Source: Trileptium ribeirensis (lineage: Eukaryota > Nematoda > Enoplea > Enoplida > Thoracostomopsidae). Taken from it: 64,000 nucleotides of DNA. The position numbers and the translations under genes were made by a program. Below the pieces are notes generated by a model that had not been told where the DNA came from, did not search any database, and saw nothing but the letters and a program-made list of their open reading frames with translations. Below are positions 1 to 13,000 of the stretch, piece after piece. The stretch covers positions 38,646 through 102,645 of the forward strand of contig JASANE010000610.1 of NCBI GenBank assembly GCA_030248225.1, in the 5' to 3' direction. Each line of letters starts with the position of its first letter. The first letter of the stretch is position 1.

Positions 1-794
1 AGGCAAAGTTTAAGCGTTTGAACAAGCTATTTATAAAACAATTTCGTTATAACTATACCTCACTCTAACTGTGCACTTTATCATACGCAATGCCCTGATT
101 CTGTACAGTTACGCCGGGACAGGTATGAAATGGTTATGGCTTGATTTGCTCATGTGTAACTATAACATTGCGTCATTGTTTGATCACAAAATTGCGATTA
201 TTAATTCTTGGTCTGAATGGTTAGGTTTAGGAAACTTTGCAGTGTATACAGACTATTGGATAGTACCACAGCTGCGGCCTTTCACTGTCGCGGTATTTCG
301 TGGTTTTCCTTTTGCTCGTGCATTCAGGTTTTTTCAAAAATTCATATGGCTTCACATATATATCTGTCATACGAATTTTTAGGTATACTTAAACATTCTT
401 GATTACTGCTTACGAAAGATTCTATATGCATGGACGTACTCCGCATCTATCTGACTATAATCCTGAAAATGTAGGGGGAAAGGGAGGGACTTAGATATTG
501 CATGAAGCGCGATAAGTTTGAGTACTGTTTTACCGTAAATAAATGTTGCATTTGTAAAATAAGTTTTAACAGGAACTTCGGTAGTCAGCCGAGATGATTT
601 CGCTATGCTAAGACTCGAACCAAAACATAAATTCATACCAGTCGAGTACTCTGCTAGAGTTACAAGTTTCTAATATGTACGTCTAAATTTGGATGAAAGA
701 CAAAATCATTTTTCGATCAGAACTACACAAAATTTCGTAACAAGGTTATTATATGCATAATTTACTATCTCCAATCGTTGACTAATCTTGCGCT
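1..794. other. No gene recognised
   Basis: AT-rich sequence, presumably CRTC intron or 5' flank. No CREB-binding-domain exon could be read in any frame. Confidence 0.4.
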
Positions 795-1000
795 ATTGAA
801 ACGGAGCGAGCGAAGCGACCGGAATTTCCATCAATAATTTAGCTAGCGGCAAAAATCGTAACAATTTCATCTTTTGTCCGTCTTTAGATATCACAACTCA
901 TCACGGGATGGATGGATCATCACAAAAAAATTTTATGTAATCACAAATTCAGGTCACTTGTGCATTGTAATGGACGGCAAATCCGCCGACCACGTCTTCC
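795..1000 (-). repeat. Family C terminal fragment
   Basis: TTGAAACGGAGCGAGCGAAG at 795 and, in inverse orientation, the GATGGATGGATC / AACTCATCACGG block match the right end of the element at 5157-6310. The far end of this copy was not found. Confidence 0.5.
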
Positions 1001-1235
1001 GGGTGAAAATGGGCCCCATTTTTTAATTTGCTCATCTGGGTGCCTATAGGCTTCGCAGGTAAAAACAGAGACCATGAGCAGAATTCTCTGGCCGAGAGCT
1101 ACAATATGGATGTTCTGCATTTTTGTCAGAGCTGCTTTTTTCGCGCTATGAGCCGAAGTTTAAAAACACCCCAAAAGTAAAAATTTCAAATTTTTTACAA
1201 AACAAGTTTTTTGGTGGTTGGGGTGAACCATGGGA
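1000..1235 (-). repeat. Interspersed repeat D, copy 1
   Basis: The reverse complement of this stretch aligns with 48650-48850. Shared pieces are GCTCTGACAAAAATG, TATTGTAGCTC / GTTGTAGCTC, GGGTGTTTTTAAACT / GGGTATTTTTAAACT, and GGTTCACC. Family unknown. Confidence 0.5.
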
Positions 1236-2060
1236 TTATAGGGTTATTTAACTTGTTAAACAAGTTAGTTTCATTGTTTTAACACCATATCGGCCTTGTT
1301 AGTATCTCTGCGAGACTGTGCCTGAGTAAAATTTGGTGTATAGATTTTCGCACAAAAACAGTCAATTTTGCCACTTTTTCTATATAGATTTATGTAGGTC
1401 AATCTAACGTTTCTATAAGTTTTCGAAGTTGCTAAATACATTGAAAGCAATTGTATTTTCGTGCTATGCATCAAATAAGGCAAGTTTTAGGGTAAGGGCC
1501 CTACTACTTAAAGTTCACTCTTTAAATAATAATTTTTCTTAAAATGTGTGACTTGTGAATTTCAAATTTTTTGTCTTTTTGGTCATTCTAAGAAAAAATG
1601 AAGAGTTTGTCGGTTTTGATATATGATTAAAATTACCGTAGCATTGCCATTGAAGTATTTACTATGTACAATTGATATCATGGGACTTTAAGCGGGCTTA
1701 GGAACATGAATTTGGAACGAAAAAATGGTCAATAAGGGTAGAGTCGATCGCTTCGTCTCTTCTCGCTTTGCGAGTATCTAGTATTATTTTTTAAATGTTT
1801 ATCATTCTGTGAATTTTGAGAAGTTTCACTTTCTGCCACACATTCCAGAACGCAACATTTCAGCGAGAATATAATTACATGAGCGGACCGATTCAAGCCG
1901 TTGGGGGTTTAAATCGATCGTGTAATCCATAAACAGTCCCAAACCGGGGAGGAGAACTATACTGCTTTACCATTGGTGGAAAGCGAACAAGTTTGCGGTG
2001 TATCCACTGTGTCGAAACGAGATGGGGTCGCTAAAATAATACGGTGGGTGTATGAATTCT
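1236..2060. other. No gene recognised
   Basis: AT-rich; CGCTTCGTCTCTTCTCGCTTTGCGAG near 1750 resembles the GC-rich ends of the Helitron-like families, but no full element could be bounded. Confidence 0.35.
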
Positions 2061-2290
2061 GGATCGTGGTGCTTTGGTTAGAGCTCAGGTCTCAGTCATG
2101 AAGTCGCGCGTTCGACCCCTTTTATAATCTTGGGCAAGAGACAAAGGTCATTGTACTCAGGGGTACCTATCTGTAAAATGGACATGAGCTAGCTCTGAAG
2201 GTAAATAACGTTTACTCTCGCTGAGATTGCCACGAAATGGTAAATTAGCACTCGCAGCCTACGTATAACTTCGGCACCTTTAAAGAACCG
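2061..2290 (+). repeat. tRNA-derived SINE
   Basis: A-box-like TGGTTAGAGCTCAGG (about 2076) and B-box CGCGTTCGACCCC (2108-2119), spaced as in a tRNA, are followed by CTTGGGCAAGAGAC and GTACCTATCTGTAAAATGG, a tRNA-unrelated tail. The acceptor stem does not pair, so it is a SINE, not a tRNA gene. Confidence 0.6.
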
Positions 2291-3845
2291 GGGATAGTCA
2301 TCACAAACCGTCGCGTCACATCACAAACCGTAACATCCTGAACCGCCGTAAGATCACGTATGGTGGCATTCTCCTTCAACCACCACGGGAAGTCAGATGT
2401 AACAAGTAGTTTGGACATATTATTACTTAAACTTTTGTAGTTATTTGGTATATTTTACACGAAAACTAAATACATTTGGATCACGAAATGACCGCGTTAA
2501 TGCATTCTCGTTCGCGTCGGGAGGAGAGGTAATAGATCTAGTGAGGTTAAAGCCGTAAAATCTCTGTCCAGAGATTTGTTCAGATACAAATTTGCCGAGG
2601 TTTTCAGATTTGAAAATATGGATCGAGCGCAGCTGTGTCGCCTCCTACCAATTTTTGCAACAATTCAAAATTTGTAGCTGCAAAATATACATACTTTGTA
2701 AATTTGTTGGGCTAACACCTGGTCAGTTTCAAATCGTTTTGGTTAAAAAATTAGGCTTTCGGAAAGTAAAAACAAAAAACACTTAGCAGTTAAGAGTTTG
2801 AGTCTGTTTAAAAATCAGCTAATGTTTTATATTATTGCGGATTCCACAAACGACGTGAATGAGAATTTATTTTGTCTCACATCACCGTAAAATGATAGTT
2901 TTGAATTTTCTTTTAACATATTCTCAACTGGATCGATAAAGAACTGGTCTGCCATTGTGCTTAATCTGTGTAAACTATCTTAATAAAGTGGCTCTGTTAA
3001 TATTTGATTTAAGAAAGTGGTTTTAGATTTTTAAGAATCATAAATATCGTTTTTAATGTGAATAATTTTAGAAAAAATAAAGGTTTGAAAAGTTGGCTTT
3101 TTATTGTTTTATTGTAAAATATGTTTTCATTATGCGCTGACAACGTCGATTTTTTCAAAATTTATACTGTATAAGCAAGTTGTCTGCGTTGTAACACCTC
3201 AGTCTTAACCATTCATGAAATATAAAATAACCATATGGTTGGCCTACGAATCTTACTACTGGTGGGAATCCACAGAAGGCTAGACAGTTAAAAGCCGTGT
3301 AGCTGCTTGTAACACACCCTGACAGCGCTACTTTAGCAAACCTGTATTCAGCATATCAACAAACACATCTGTGTAACAATCACCTAAACACCCATCTTTT
3401 CATACTGGCAATGACTCAAAACATCCTGTGTGAAATTTTCAATGTGAAAAAGCTTCACAACACGTTGGCCTCAACTGTACAATGTCACCGAAGTTGGGAA
3501 AATATGCAGTCGAGATCTTTTGGACACACTACATTATTTTACCTCCAAAAAATTTATTTCACGATCTGTATTTCAAAAATTATTACACCGAGTAGGACTA
3601 GGAGCAATGCTATTTTTTTTATTTTCACAGTAACGCTATACAGTACACTTGCAGGTTGAATTAGATTTGTGCTTTTGCGCTCTGTGCGTTGCCATCACTG
3701 TCATAGAATCCTTTGTTGCGTTAGATGCGCATTGACGGTTACCGTCATTTGCAGCTGTTAAGACTCTTGTTTTAGGCGTTGACTTCGTATTTTATTTTGA
3801 ATGCACTGGGTGAACCTTTCTTGATTATGACCGATTACATTTTAG
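2291..3845. other. No gene recognised; intron immediately 5' of CRTC exon A
   Basis: The sequence ends in the exon A acceptor. No upstream CRTC exon is visible. Confidence 0.4.
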
Positions 3846-4020
3846 CCAGGCGTCGACAACACTCACCGAGCATCAACAGGCAGTCAACACGCAACATTGC
3901 TGGTGCCACCGCAAGACGCTGCTGCGTGGCGCCGCACTCATTCGGATCCTTGCGTTCGTGCCAGCCTCACCGGTTCAGGAAGTCCCACCCGCCTTTCGTC
4001 GCCCAATCGCCAGGGCCAAG
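3846..4020 (+). CDS. CRTC: CRTC exon A (SIK-site exon)
   Basis: The acceptor is ATTTTAG before 3846 and the donor GTACAT follows 4020. The reading frame begins with CCA (PGVDNTHRAST) and carries WRRTHSDP at residues 28-35 of the visible protein, matching the 14-3-3/SIK phosphorylation region of CRTC. The other two frames are also open here and give longer but meaningless ORFs; only this frame has family similarity and joins exon B in phase (phase 1). The exon is rich in Ser, Thr and Arg. Confidence 0.9.
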
Positions 4021-7000
4021 GTACATGATATATTATTTTTGGTGCAGTGTTTTTATAATAATTAATGTCACATATAACCCATGAGACAACATTTGCAAAA
4101 TGATGATTTCTATCACAAAACTGTCGGTGTTTATTATGATTTCCTATAAATTTTCATTTTTAAACACACGTAATATATTTTGTATAGCGTATTTCTCTTT
4201 GTATTCAAACTCTATTGCTGTGCATTTGTTAGTGTACGAATTATTGTAAACTATGCATTTTTGAGCATATACTAAACAGAGTATCTATATGATAATGTAA
4301 ACGAGTCATTCAGATTTATAGCTAATCATGCACAGTTGAAATGTTCAGCCGTGGCGTATCATATTTTATGGTATATTGTACACCGGTTGTGTATGCTACA
4401 TACCTATGACATTGTAGAGGCTATCCTCAATAATCATGACGCTTGTCTGGTGCTAAGTAAACTGAATCACAAGTTTAGGATTTACATTAGCTAGCCATAT
4501 TGTGGTTGTGTACAGTTTCTAATCAGTAAACGTATAACACACTATATCTTTGTTGTTAAAGGAAATATAAGCCCTAGTTCTGATATTGGTATGTTCAATA
4601 TGAGTGGTTCCGGTTCCGGAGGATCGGGCGGCTCGGGCAGCGGTACCTGCGCTAACTATTATAGTGGCGGCGCTGGCCTGCCGGCGGCAGCTGGAACTTA
4701 TGCTGTTGGCCACGGCGGACCTAGCGGTTCCCACCACCAAACCCCATCATCGTCGCACCAAACACAGCACTTGCCGACGAACTTCCACCAACAACGTCAT
4801 TCGGTTCAACTACCGGTGTCCGAGTTGTACCCTGGAAGTTGTGCACCACCTGGGTCATCGCACTTGGCAGGTGGTCCGCCGTACCATCACCACAGCGCGA
4901 CGCCGTTGACACTTAAACAGTTACCGCCCGATTATATAGCAATGTCGATGAATAAAATGGCGACCGGTCAAAGTAGACTGCAGTACATGACACAACAATC
5001 ACAACAACAACAACAATTTGTCTACGGGACTGCTACCGCCCTGCAACAACAGCCACACCATCAGCCGTTGTATTCCAGCCAAAGCGTTAGCGGAGCTACT
5101 ACTATTATGGTTAGTGTTACACTGCTAATAGGGTATTAGTATCTCGCATGTGACAGTGAAACGGAGCAAGCCTGGTTTCATATTTAAGTTATTTCGTGTA
5201 ATCGCCTGTAACAGGCTGTGTTTGACGTATATACCAACCTAAATCGCCTGAAAATACTGAACCCATTAAAAACCGAAAAACTCGTAACTAAAACAATCGA
5301 TAACATCTGGCAACGCATCTACTATTTATGCTGGTCATTAATTTATTAACCAAACTTTCGTATGCAGGGTACCAGAAACCCATATATAGACTATTCTTGT
5401 GTCCTGTACGCAATACTTAACCAAAGTAAACTCACGACAGACTATATTCTGAAAATAAGATTCATTTTCCCTAAATTCATTAAAACCCGATGAAAATGCA
5501 TCATCTATTCGCGCTGGTTTCTGTATAACCAAACTATTGTATTTAGCATACCGAAAAACCCATACAGATATTTCTTTTTGCCCTGTACGCAGTACGTAAC
5601 TAAACAAGTGAAGGTAGCCTCTATTCTGGAAATCACGTTCAGTGATCCTAAACTCAATGAAAACCCATGAAAGGAAATGAAGCATGCACGTTGGACTCTA
5701 CATCAAACAATTGCACTCAGTGTTCAGAAAAACATATGCATAGATCATTCTTTATTCCCTGCCCGCAATACATAACAAAACAGATGAATACACACTACAT
5801 TTTGGAAATTGGATTCGTCGACCTTAACACCTTTGAAACCTCAAGAAAAGGAATAACATAGTCCAATTGAATTCTATATAGCAAAACCATCGTATCCAGC
5901 GTGCTTGGTAACCTAATAGTCAATCATAAGGCGGAACACACAGTAACATTCCAAAATTTGAAAAATCGCTATATCTGGCAAATGGTCGACAAACCATATT
6001 CGGGCCCACAAAAAACGTGGTTAGCACAGTTGCAACTGATATTGCGCGATGGTTTCCATTTTTCGATGCGAAGTCTGTGTCGCGAGATATTGGCGAAGTA
6101 TGGTCATATTTGGCAAAGAAGCCTTAAAGCTTTTTTTTTAATTTGAATGCGTTCCTAAAGAGCATATCGTCATCGGTTATGTTATCGAACAAAAAAATTT
6201 TATCGACATCCATCCATCCGAAGATGAGTTATGAATGACATGGATAGACAAAAAAGAAATTTTCACAATTTGCCCCTAGTGCCCTCAGTGGAAACGCTCG
6301 CACCGTTTCAATAATACAATCAACCTTTAATTTATTCAAGATTCATTTATATTTTTAGGGAATATCCGGTAGGTCAGCCATCTTGATACCCATAATTAGT
6401 GTTGAAATTTACGTTTTAATTAAGTATTATATTATTACGATTATACGAATTATACCTCGAGCCAGCAGCTATTAATAGTAGTTTATCTGTTGTTCTGCAA
6501 ATTCGCTGTAGCCGCAAATGTCACTGTAGAAATTTGGATATTATATTTTAACTTTCATAATCCATGACTCTCCAAAACCATTCAATTCTATAGTTTTTAA
6601 CTGTTTCAGTCAATGAAACCATGGTTACTGGCCCTTTCACACGATTGGCGTTTCGGGGTGGACAGCAAAAAATTGAACACACATTCGAACACAGGGGAAT
6701 ACACTATGTATCAAATAAATAAAATTATGATGGTATAGGGATAGATATGATTGTGTATGAGACAAAGCAAAATATGTATAGGCAAGAATATTCCACAAGA
6801 CTCCCACGCTAATTACGTCATTCGAGCCGAAACTGATACGTGAGGAAACTTAATGTGATACCACCAATCGTCCTATTTTGTTATAACCGATATCGAATCG
6901 CAAACCCTTGTTACTGAAAAATGGTGAATATCAATGGGTTTTTGCTAACCACAATTTGGCAAAATCAAATTCAAGTGCCAGAAATTATGCGGTGAGCATG

Positions 7001-10000
7001 AACAGAATTTTGGCGTTTTTCACTTTGCGAAATGCCATTTACTGGTGCCTATCAAGTTTGAGTGCTGATTATTCAGTGTCAGCGAAGATATATGTGCAAT
7101 GGTGACGATACAAACAAATCGATTTTGTTGCTAGGCTCTTGAAGTTCCTGATCAAAACCCGCTTATTTCAAGTTCCAAATATATTCGGGTGTCAAAAATG
7201 TCGGTACTTTTGTTTGAACTTCGCGAACGCAAAATAAATAGATTTTAACAATTTAGTAGTGTGTTCTTGTACAGTTATATGCTGAATTCCGTGATAATGT
7301 TTATGCTGAATTACTAAAAGGATGGTTGGTGGGGATAGATACTAAAAGGATGGTGGAAGCATACTAAGTTTGCTCTATCATGACTATTTTCTTGATTCTT
7401 CATTGGTAGAAAGTAGTAAGGTCCAAAGGATCGCCATTATAAATATGTTTCCTAACTTGAGCCACAATGTTAATGTGGAGAGAAAAGTGCCAAATTTTTT
7501 CGGTATTGCAAGTCTTACAAGACTGCTCGACATTATCGCAAAGCCAGTATGCACCTGTATATATATATGTGTTATATATATACAGTTACATATAGCTGTC
7601 GTGTTACTGTTCTGTTATATGTATATATAACATGTCATCGTCCTATGTACTATATTAAAACAGCATATAATGCTTTGTTCCACTTTATGGGAAACAAAAA
7701 TTTTTGTTTTCCGAATTTGCTCTTTCGCAAATATATTGATAATTTTTTCATTGAAACATATGGATAATAAAAATCGAATGGGGACAATTTCCAGGGTCTG
7801 GATTGGTTTAATTTTTTGACTGAACATTATGGGTATGTTGAAAGTGAATTCATTGATCTAGTAAAGACAATTTCCAGGATCCGGATCGGTTTAGGGGTCC
7901 GGACATTTTATAGCGGATCCGGTCCATCACTGGTGTGCCTTTATATAATTTTGTGGCAATAAAATGTTTGTGCTATGTGTTGATTTGAAACTGCGTTCAA
8001 AATATTTTAAACTTTTGCCAACAGATATTAATTTGTGACAGTTCGATGTAATGTTCGTAGTCTTCAAACAATGTGTAATTTACGGTTTCTCACTATAGTA
8101 TGGTTCGTGCGTTAAAGGCTGGTGTAATTGTACTTCATTGTTACTACCTACGCGTACTATAGTACCGAAAGACTTATTGACCAGGTTGGGAGCGAACAAT
8201 CGCTACTGTAGTGGAATCAGTCAACTCTTTTCATGTCCGTATTTCTGTGCATTGGATTTTGATTGTTATTCGTAGTCGTTCAGTGAATAATGTGTTCCAC
8301 CTTTCATTCTACTAAACGTTTAACGACTTAATTAGATTATTTATATTTTTAGAATACAATTGAGCGGCGCGAGGCGAAGCCGAGCGAAGCGTTTTTATTT
8401 TCTGTCTGTGACCAAAAAAGTCGATGTCCGTCCGTTCGTTAGTTCGTTCGTTCTGTTCGACGGATCTCAAGAACCACTGAACCTATTTTAAAAAAACTTT
8501 TTTTTCGTTTGAAAGCCTATCATGTCAGAGTGTGCACCTGATATTTGGGATTTAAAAATTTTGAGTGGTTAATTAGTAATTAGCTAATTAGTTAAGCTTA
8601 TGCAGCTATAATAGAGAATTTTGCAATATTTGTGTTATTTATTGAAATAGAATCGTTTCGATCAAACCATTATAGGGTTTTTGGGTCGAAGAATTCAAAT
8701 ATAATATGTTTACCAATGATAAAGCCCTATGCCCTACGCAAAGTAGTTATTTGAAGAACATAAAATCTAGTACATTCGTAATGCCACAGCCCAAGCTCCG
8801 CTCACAAATGTAGTTCCACTACCGACTAGTTTACATTGTTGTTATGCAAATTGGTTTTAGTATCAGAACGAAGCGGCTGCAGGATGTCCGTCTGGTATAG
8901 CACAATTCTCAGCAGAAGCTCAATCGGCGCCGGTCAGTCCAGCTGGTACAACAACGACAACCGGGAGCAATCCTGGTGATTCGCCTGCACCGTCGCCAAC
9001 CACAACTGCCAACGGCAGGCAGCAACAACAGCCAGCAACAGCTACTGTATCGCCAGGATCTCCGTATTCGTATCTGCAGCAGCAAATGCAAAGTTTTTGT
9101 GTTGTAGGTGTTCGTAATCTTTACGTTATTGTTGAACCTGCTGGAGCAAGTTCTCTCAAATGGCGTCCAATTGACCCAACAGTTATGAGCAGATTGGTGG
9201 ATTCTCGCAAATATTTTTATTTGACGCGTCGTGAAATCTAATTGCTGACCCAACATTGTATTTGTGGTGCTCCCGTGATTTCCTGGCAATTGCTAACCGC
9301 CATGATTTGGCTACTTGCGGTGTCCCAACATTTGCCAGAGGCATTAGCAAAAATAGAGATCGCTCAATCTTGTCATCAAAAGCTATATTTTTGCTCATAT
9401 GCATTTTTCACATAGCTATTGTCGAGCTACTGGCCAACTAAAACTCGTCCCGCTATTTTTATTCAACAATTACTGAATGTGTTTGTGTACTTAACTTTGT
9501 ATTTGCGTTTTTCATACGATTTCAGTAACATAAATTCTCACAAAACCGAAATGAATTAAAAATTTTTGGATTTTGATAACGGGGATCACTCAACATTTTA
9601 GGTTATAACTCTAATCCAGACGATTCAATCCAGAAGTGTACACGCTATAAATTCAATAAATTAGTATGTAATTTTATTATTGTTTATAATTTAATATGCG
9701 TCTGCTGCTTTGTTTATGTAATATCGACGTGACGCTGCTGCATTACGCACTTCCCAGACGTAATGCCCATACGACCCCGGCTATCGTGACTTCAAGGGTG
9801 GACCTATTGGGAAAATTTTCTTTTATTTGGGTCAGGCCCAAGAAATTACGGAGCTTAGCAAGCCGCAGGAGCGCTTCACAGGATGTGTTCTGATCCTTCC
9901 GGACGGGTTGCGCACGTAGTCTACGAGGTACTACCTTTGAGATCCCTAGGGAGGTTGGCTCCGTCACCTGCTCACAGGCCAAAGAGACCAAACCGCTATT

Positions 10001-13000
10001 CCCTATCTACGTTTAACCCGGGAAGTGTAAAATTCATGTTATTTCGGCTCAATCGAAATTGATTCTAACTTCCTCGAAACGGTTGATTTATTTAGTTTAG
10101 CCAGTGGCCCTCACTAGGGTCCGACAAATCCCTAGGCGTTTAACGTCGGATTCGTGCGTCTAAGTTTCCTATTTTGGGTGCTCAGCGTGAGCTTACAATT
10201 TAGCGGTAACTTTCTCTTAGGAGTCGCACTAGTCGTACCTCTACAACAATCATAATTAACAAACCTAGTTGTAATCGGCGAGTCACGCTAAGGTTTGCTT
10301 CTTCGAAGCGCGTGTCAAACCTGAACGTAGGTCGTCGATCGGGGTGACGGATTTCAAACCCCTTTAGTTCCTATCGCTACTACGGGTCAACAAAACACTT
10401 GAACAATTTGGGTTTCCATTGAGCTTTTATTGATGAGTCACAAGAATTTATGAGCATATGGACAGATACGTATTGTACGGGCGAATACAATAAGCGTTAT
10501 GTCACAGGTATGGTGCGCTAATACAAAAATGAGCAGAGCATCAATTGGGGCGGGTTGCGGAGTCATCGCCTTTTTCACTGAACTCTCACAGCTGGGTCAA
10601 ATCGCGGCATATACTGTGAAGCCTTATCTTATGACAGCTGCGCTTACCTTACTCATGAAAAACAGTGGGTCCGGCTAAAAATCAGTACCGCTAAGTGCTA
10701 CGGTTAGTTATCGATAAAATAAAGGCGCCATCGAACTAACTACTTGCTCGGTACTACGTTTGCTAACAGGAAGGGTACTCCGACACAACAATAGGTTCAG
10801 GTAAGCGAAAGGCGGAAGCAAAACAGGCTATGCGGGGTAGAGCGTACAACGGGACGTTTGCGAGACTTCATCTGGCTCATTCTAATCACGAGACTATAGT
10901 ACATAATAATCGGTTATCAATACTCGCAATTAGTAGCAACGAGGTTAGCCTATGACAACATAATACAACAACGATACAAAGATACTTGTTAATACCATGA
11001 CAGGATTATGAAATGCTCCTCGGTACGACTCCTGAATTCTTTTCTAAAGGTGTGACAACGGTACAAAATTAATTTTGTCCTACTCGCATACATACATGTA
11101 CATACGTACTTAGAATGACCATATAAAATTTGTTATGGAGCATCCAAATATGCTGACTAATTTCGGCACTTTTCTCTATCAAATTACTCCACAAACACAA
11201 TGGAATTGAGTCCCTATTTGCAATTAATCCTTGATCTAGGTCACTACAAAAGACAGACATTTCGAATACACCAACGTGAGTTATAACAACATTAAAAGGA
11301 ACGATCGGGCGGACTTGTCTTTAGCACAGCTTGCGAGCCGCGGTTGACTAAGGTTGGGACTGAATTTCGAGCCTTTCCTAATCTAAATTTTTTGCCAAAA
11401 ATCGATACGCGCGTCGTACTCTGACTGTGTTTTATCGACGCTAGAAATATACGCTTCTGCTTAGCTTGCTGTCTGCACAAAGTTTTAGCGGCTGCGAGAT
11501 CGAGCCATATGCCGAGAAAGTTGATAAATTGTTAAGTTTAAGTATAATTTGGGGATCTACCTAAGACTTACTGCTGCGCGGGAGCTGAACAGAATACCAT
11601 CCTATATCCTATCAAAAAGAACGACTATACGGTACACGATAGAGACGAAGGCTACTAAGCTTTGAACTACATGGGTATTGTCATGAGAAAAATTGAGCCA
11701 TGCGCTATTGTTGGGACTTGAAGGCATAAACGAGTAATAAGGGACGGGCTTGAGCGAGTCCTCCAAACATTTGTCCTGGATTCGATAAATTAGTGCCGAA
11801 CGATAACTGTGCGAGAGCATTATGCAAAGTTTTGTCAACCTTGAGGCGTACAGGCAGAGTCAAAAACCATGTCACGGTGCCTATAAATTTTCCTTAAAAC
11901 GAGTACTACTGGAGGCGATGACTCGCAGGTCATCGGCACAGTCGGAAAGGTGCCCAAACTTGAGGTAATTTGGCTTGAAAAACTCTCAAAAACAAGCTCT
12001 GTTCGGTACTAAAGTTTAACTGTTATTTCGAGCAATTTCTGCTCGACGAAGCGATGCAGTAAACGGAGGCCCCGGTTATCAGGACAACCGTAGCATATTT
12101 TCTAGCTTAATCCTACTCGATTTGCTTCCTTAAATTGTTCGGTTCGCAAATTTTCGAGACACATTTTGAGCCCAGTTCGGTTGGATCTAAGGGAGTCTTT
12201 TGACTTCCAATGACTCCTCGATTTGGCGGTATTTCTCAGCGCAATTTTGCACAGGGGCTGGACTCGACCTTACGTATCGATTTTCTAGGACCGGGTCAAC
12301 GGTCCTCACAAAAATGGTCCGTGGGGCCAAGGCCCGATAGACTCATTTAGCGACATCGATAACCTTGAAATTTGAAATGTTTTCACTGGTAATATAACTT
12401 ATCAACACTGGGGAAGATAATATTTTCCTTTCCTCAGCTAAAATACGTGTAAAAACAAGACCGAAACAGACTTGCGAAAATAGTCTAATTTGTGAATTTT
12501 GAACTGCTATCCGTACGACGATTGTGCGGTTCGGGTTTGAACTGCCTATAACTTTTGAACAAGGCTTTGCCGGGCTCAATAGCTTAATCGAAAGGCCTAT
12601 AGGGCCTCTATATATACGAGAAAAATCATTAAAATTCCTGGGGTGAATATCAAGTTATAAAGTTTGGGTAGGGGCGGACCGGGACCGACTTGTTAACACT
12701 GAGTTTTAAAGTGGTGTCCGGTAGCGGACATTCCTACGAAGAAACAGCGAAAGTTTCAGCAAAATTCCTGGAGAGGATCTTGGGATATTTTAATTTTAAT
12801 CTTGAATTTACATTTTTGGTGGGGTTAGGCCACTTCAAGGCCGTCGGGTTTGGGGTTCTGACTCGAAAGCGACACGTTTTACAATCCTATTCGTGGGCAG
12901 ACAGTCCTACGAAGGAACTGCCAAAGTTTTAGCAAGATTCCTAGAGTAGACCCTACGATATTTCAGTTTTCCTGTTTTGATCGGGGCGAGCCCTTTCAAG

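Noticed and set aside
2061..2150. Functional tRNA gene
   Set aside because: A and B boxes are present but the arms do not pair and there is no acceptor stem; SINE-like tail follows.
3779..4084. A 101-codon + strand ORF starting before exon A
   Set aside because: It is the wrong frame of CRTC exon A; the true frame starts at 3846 and carries WRRTHSDP.
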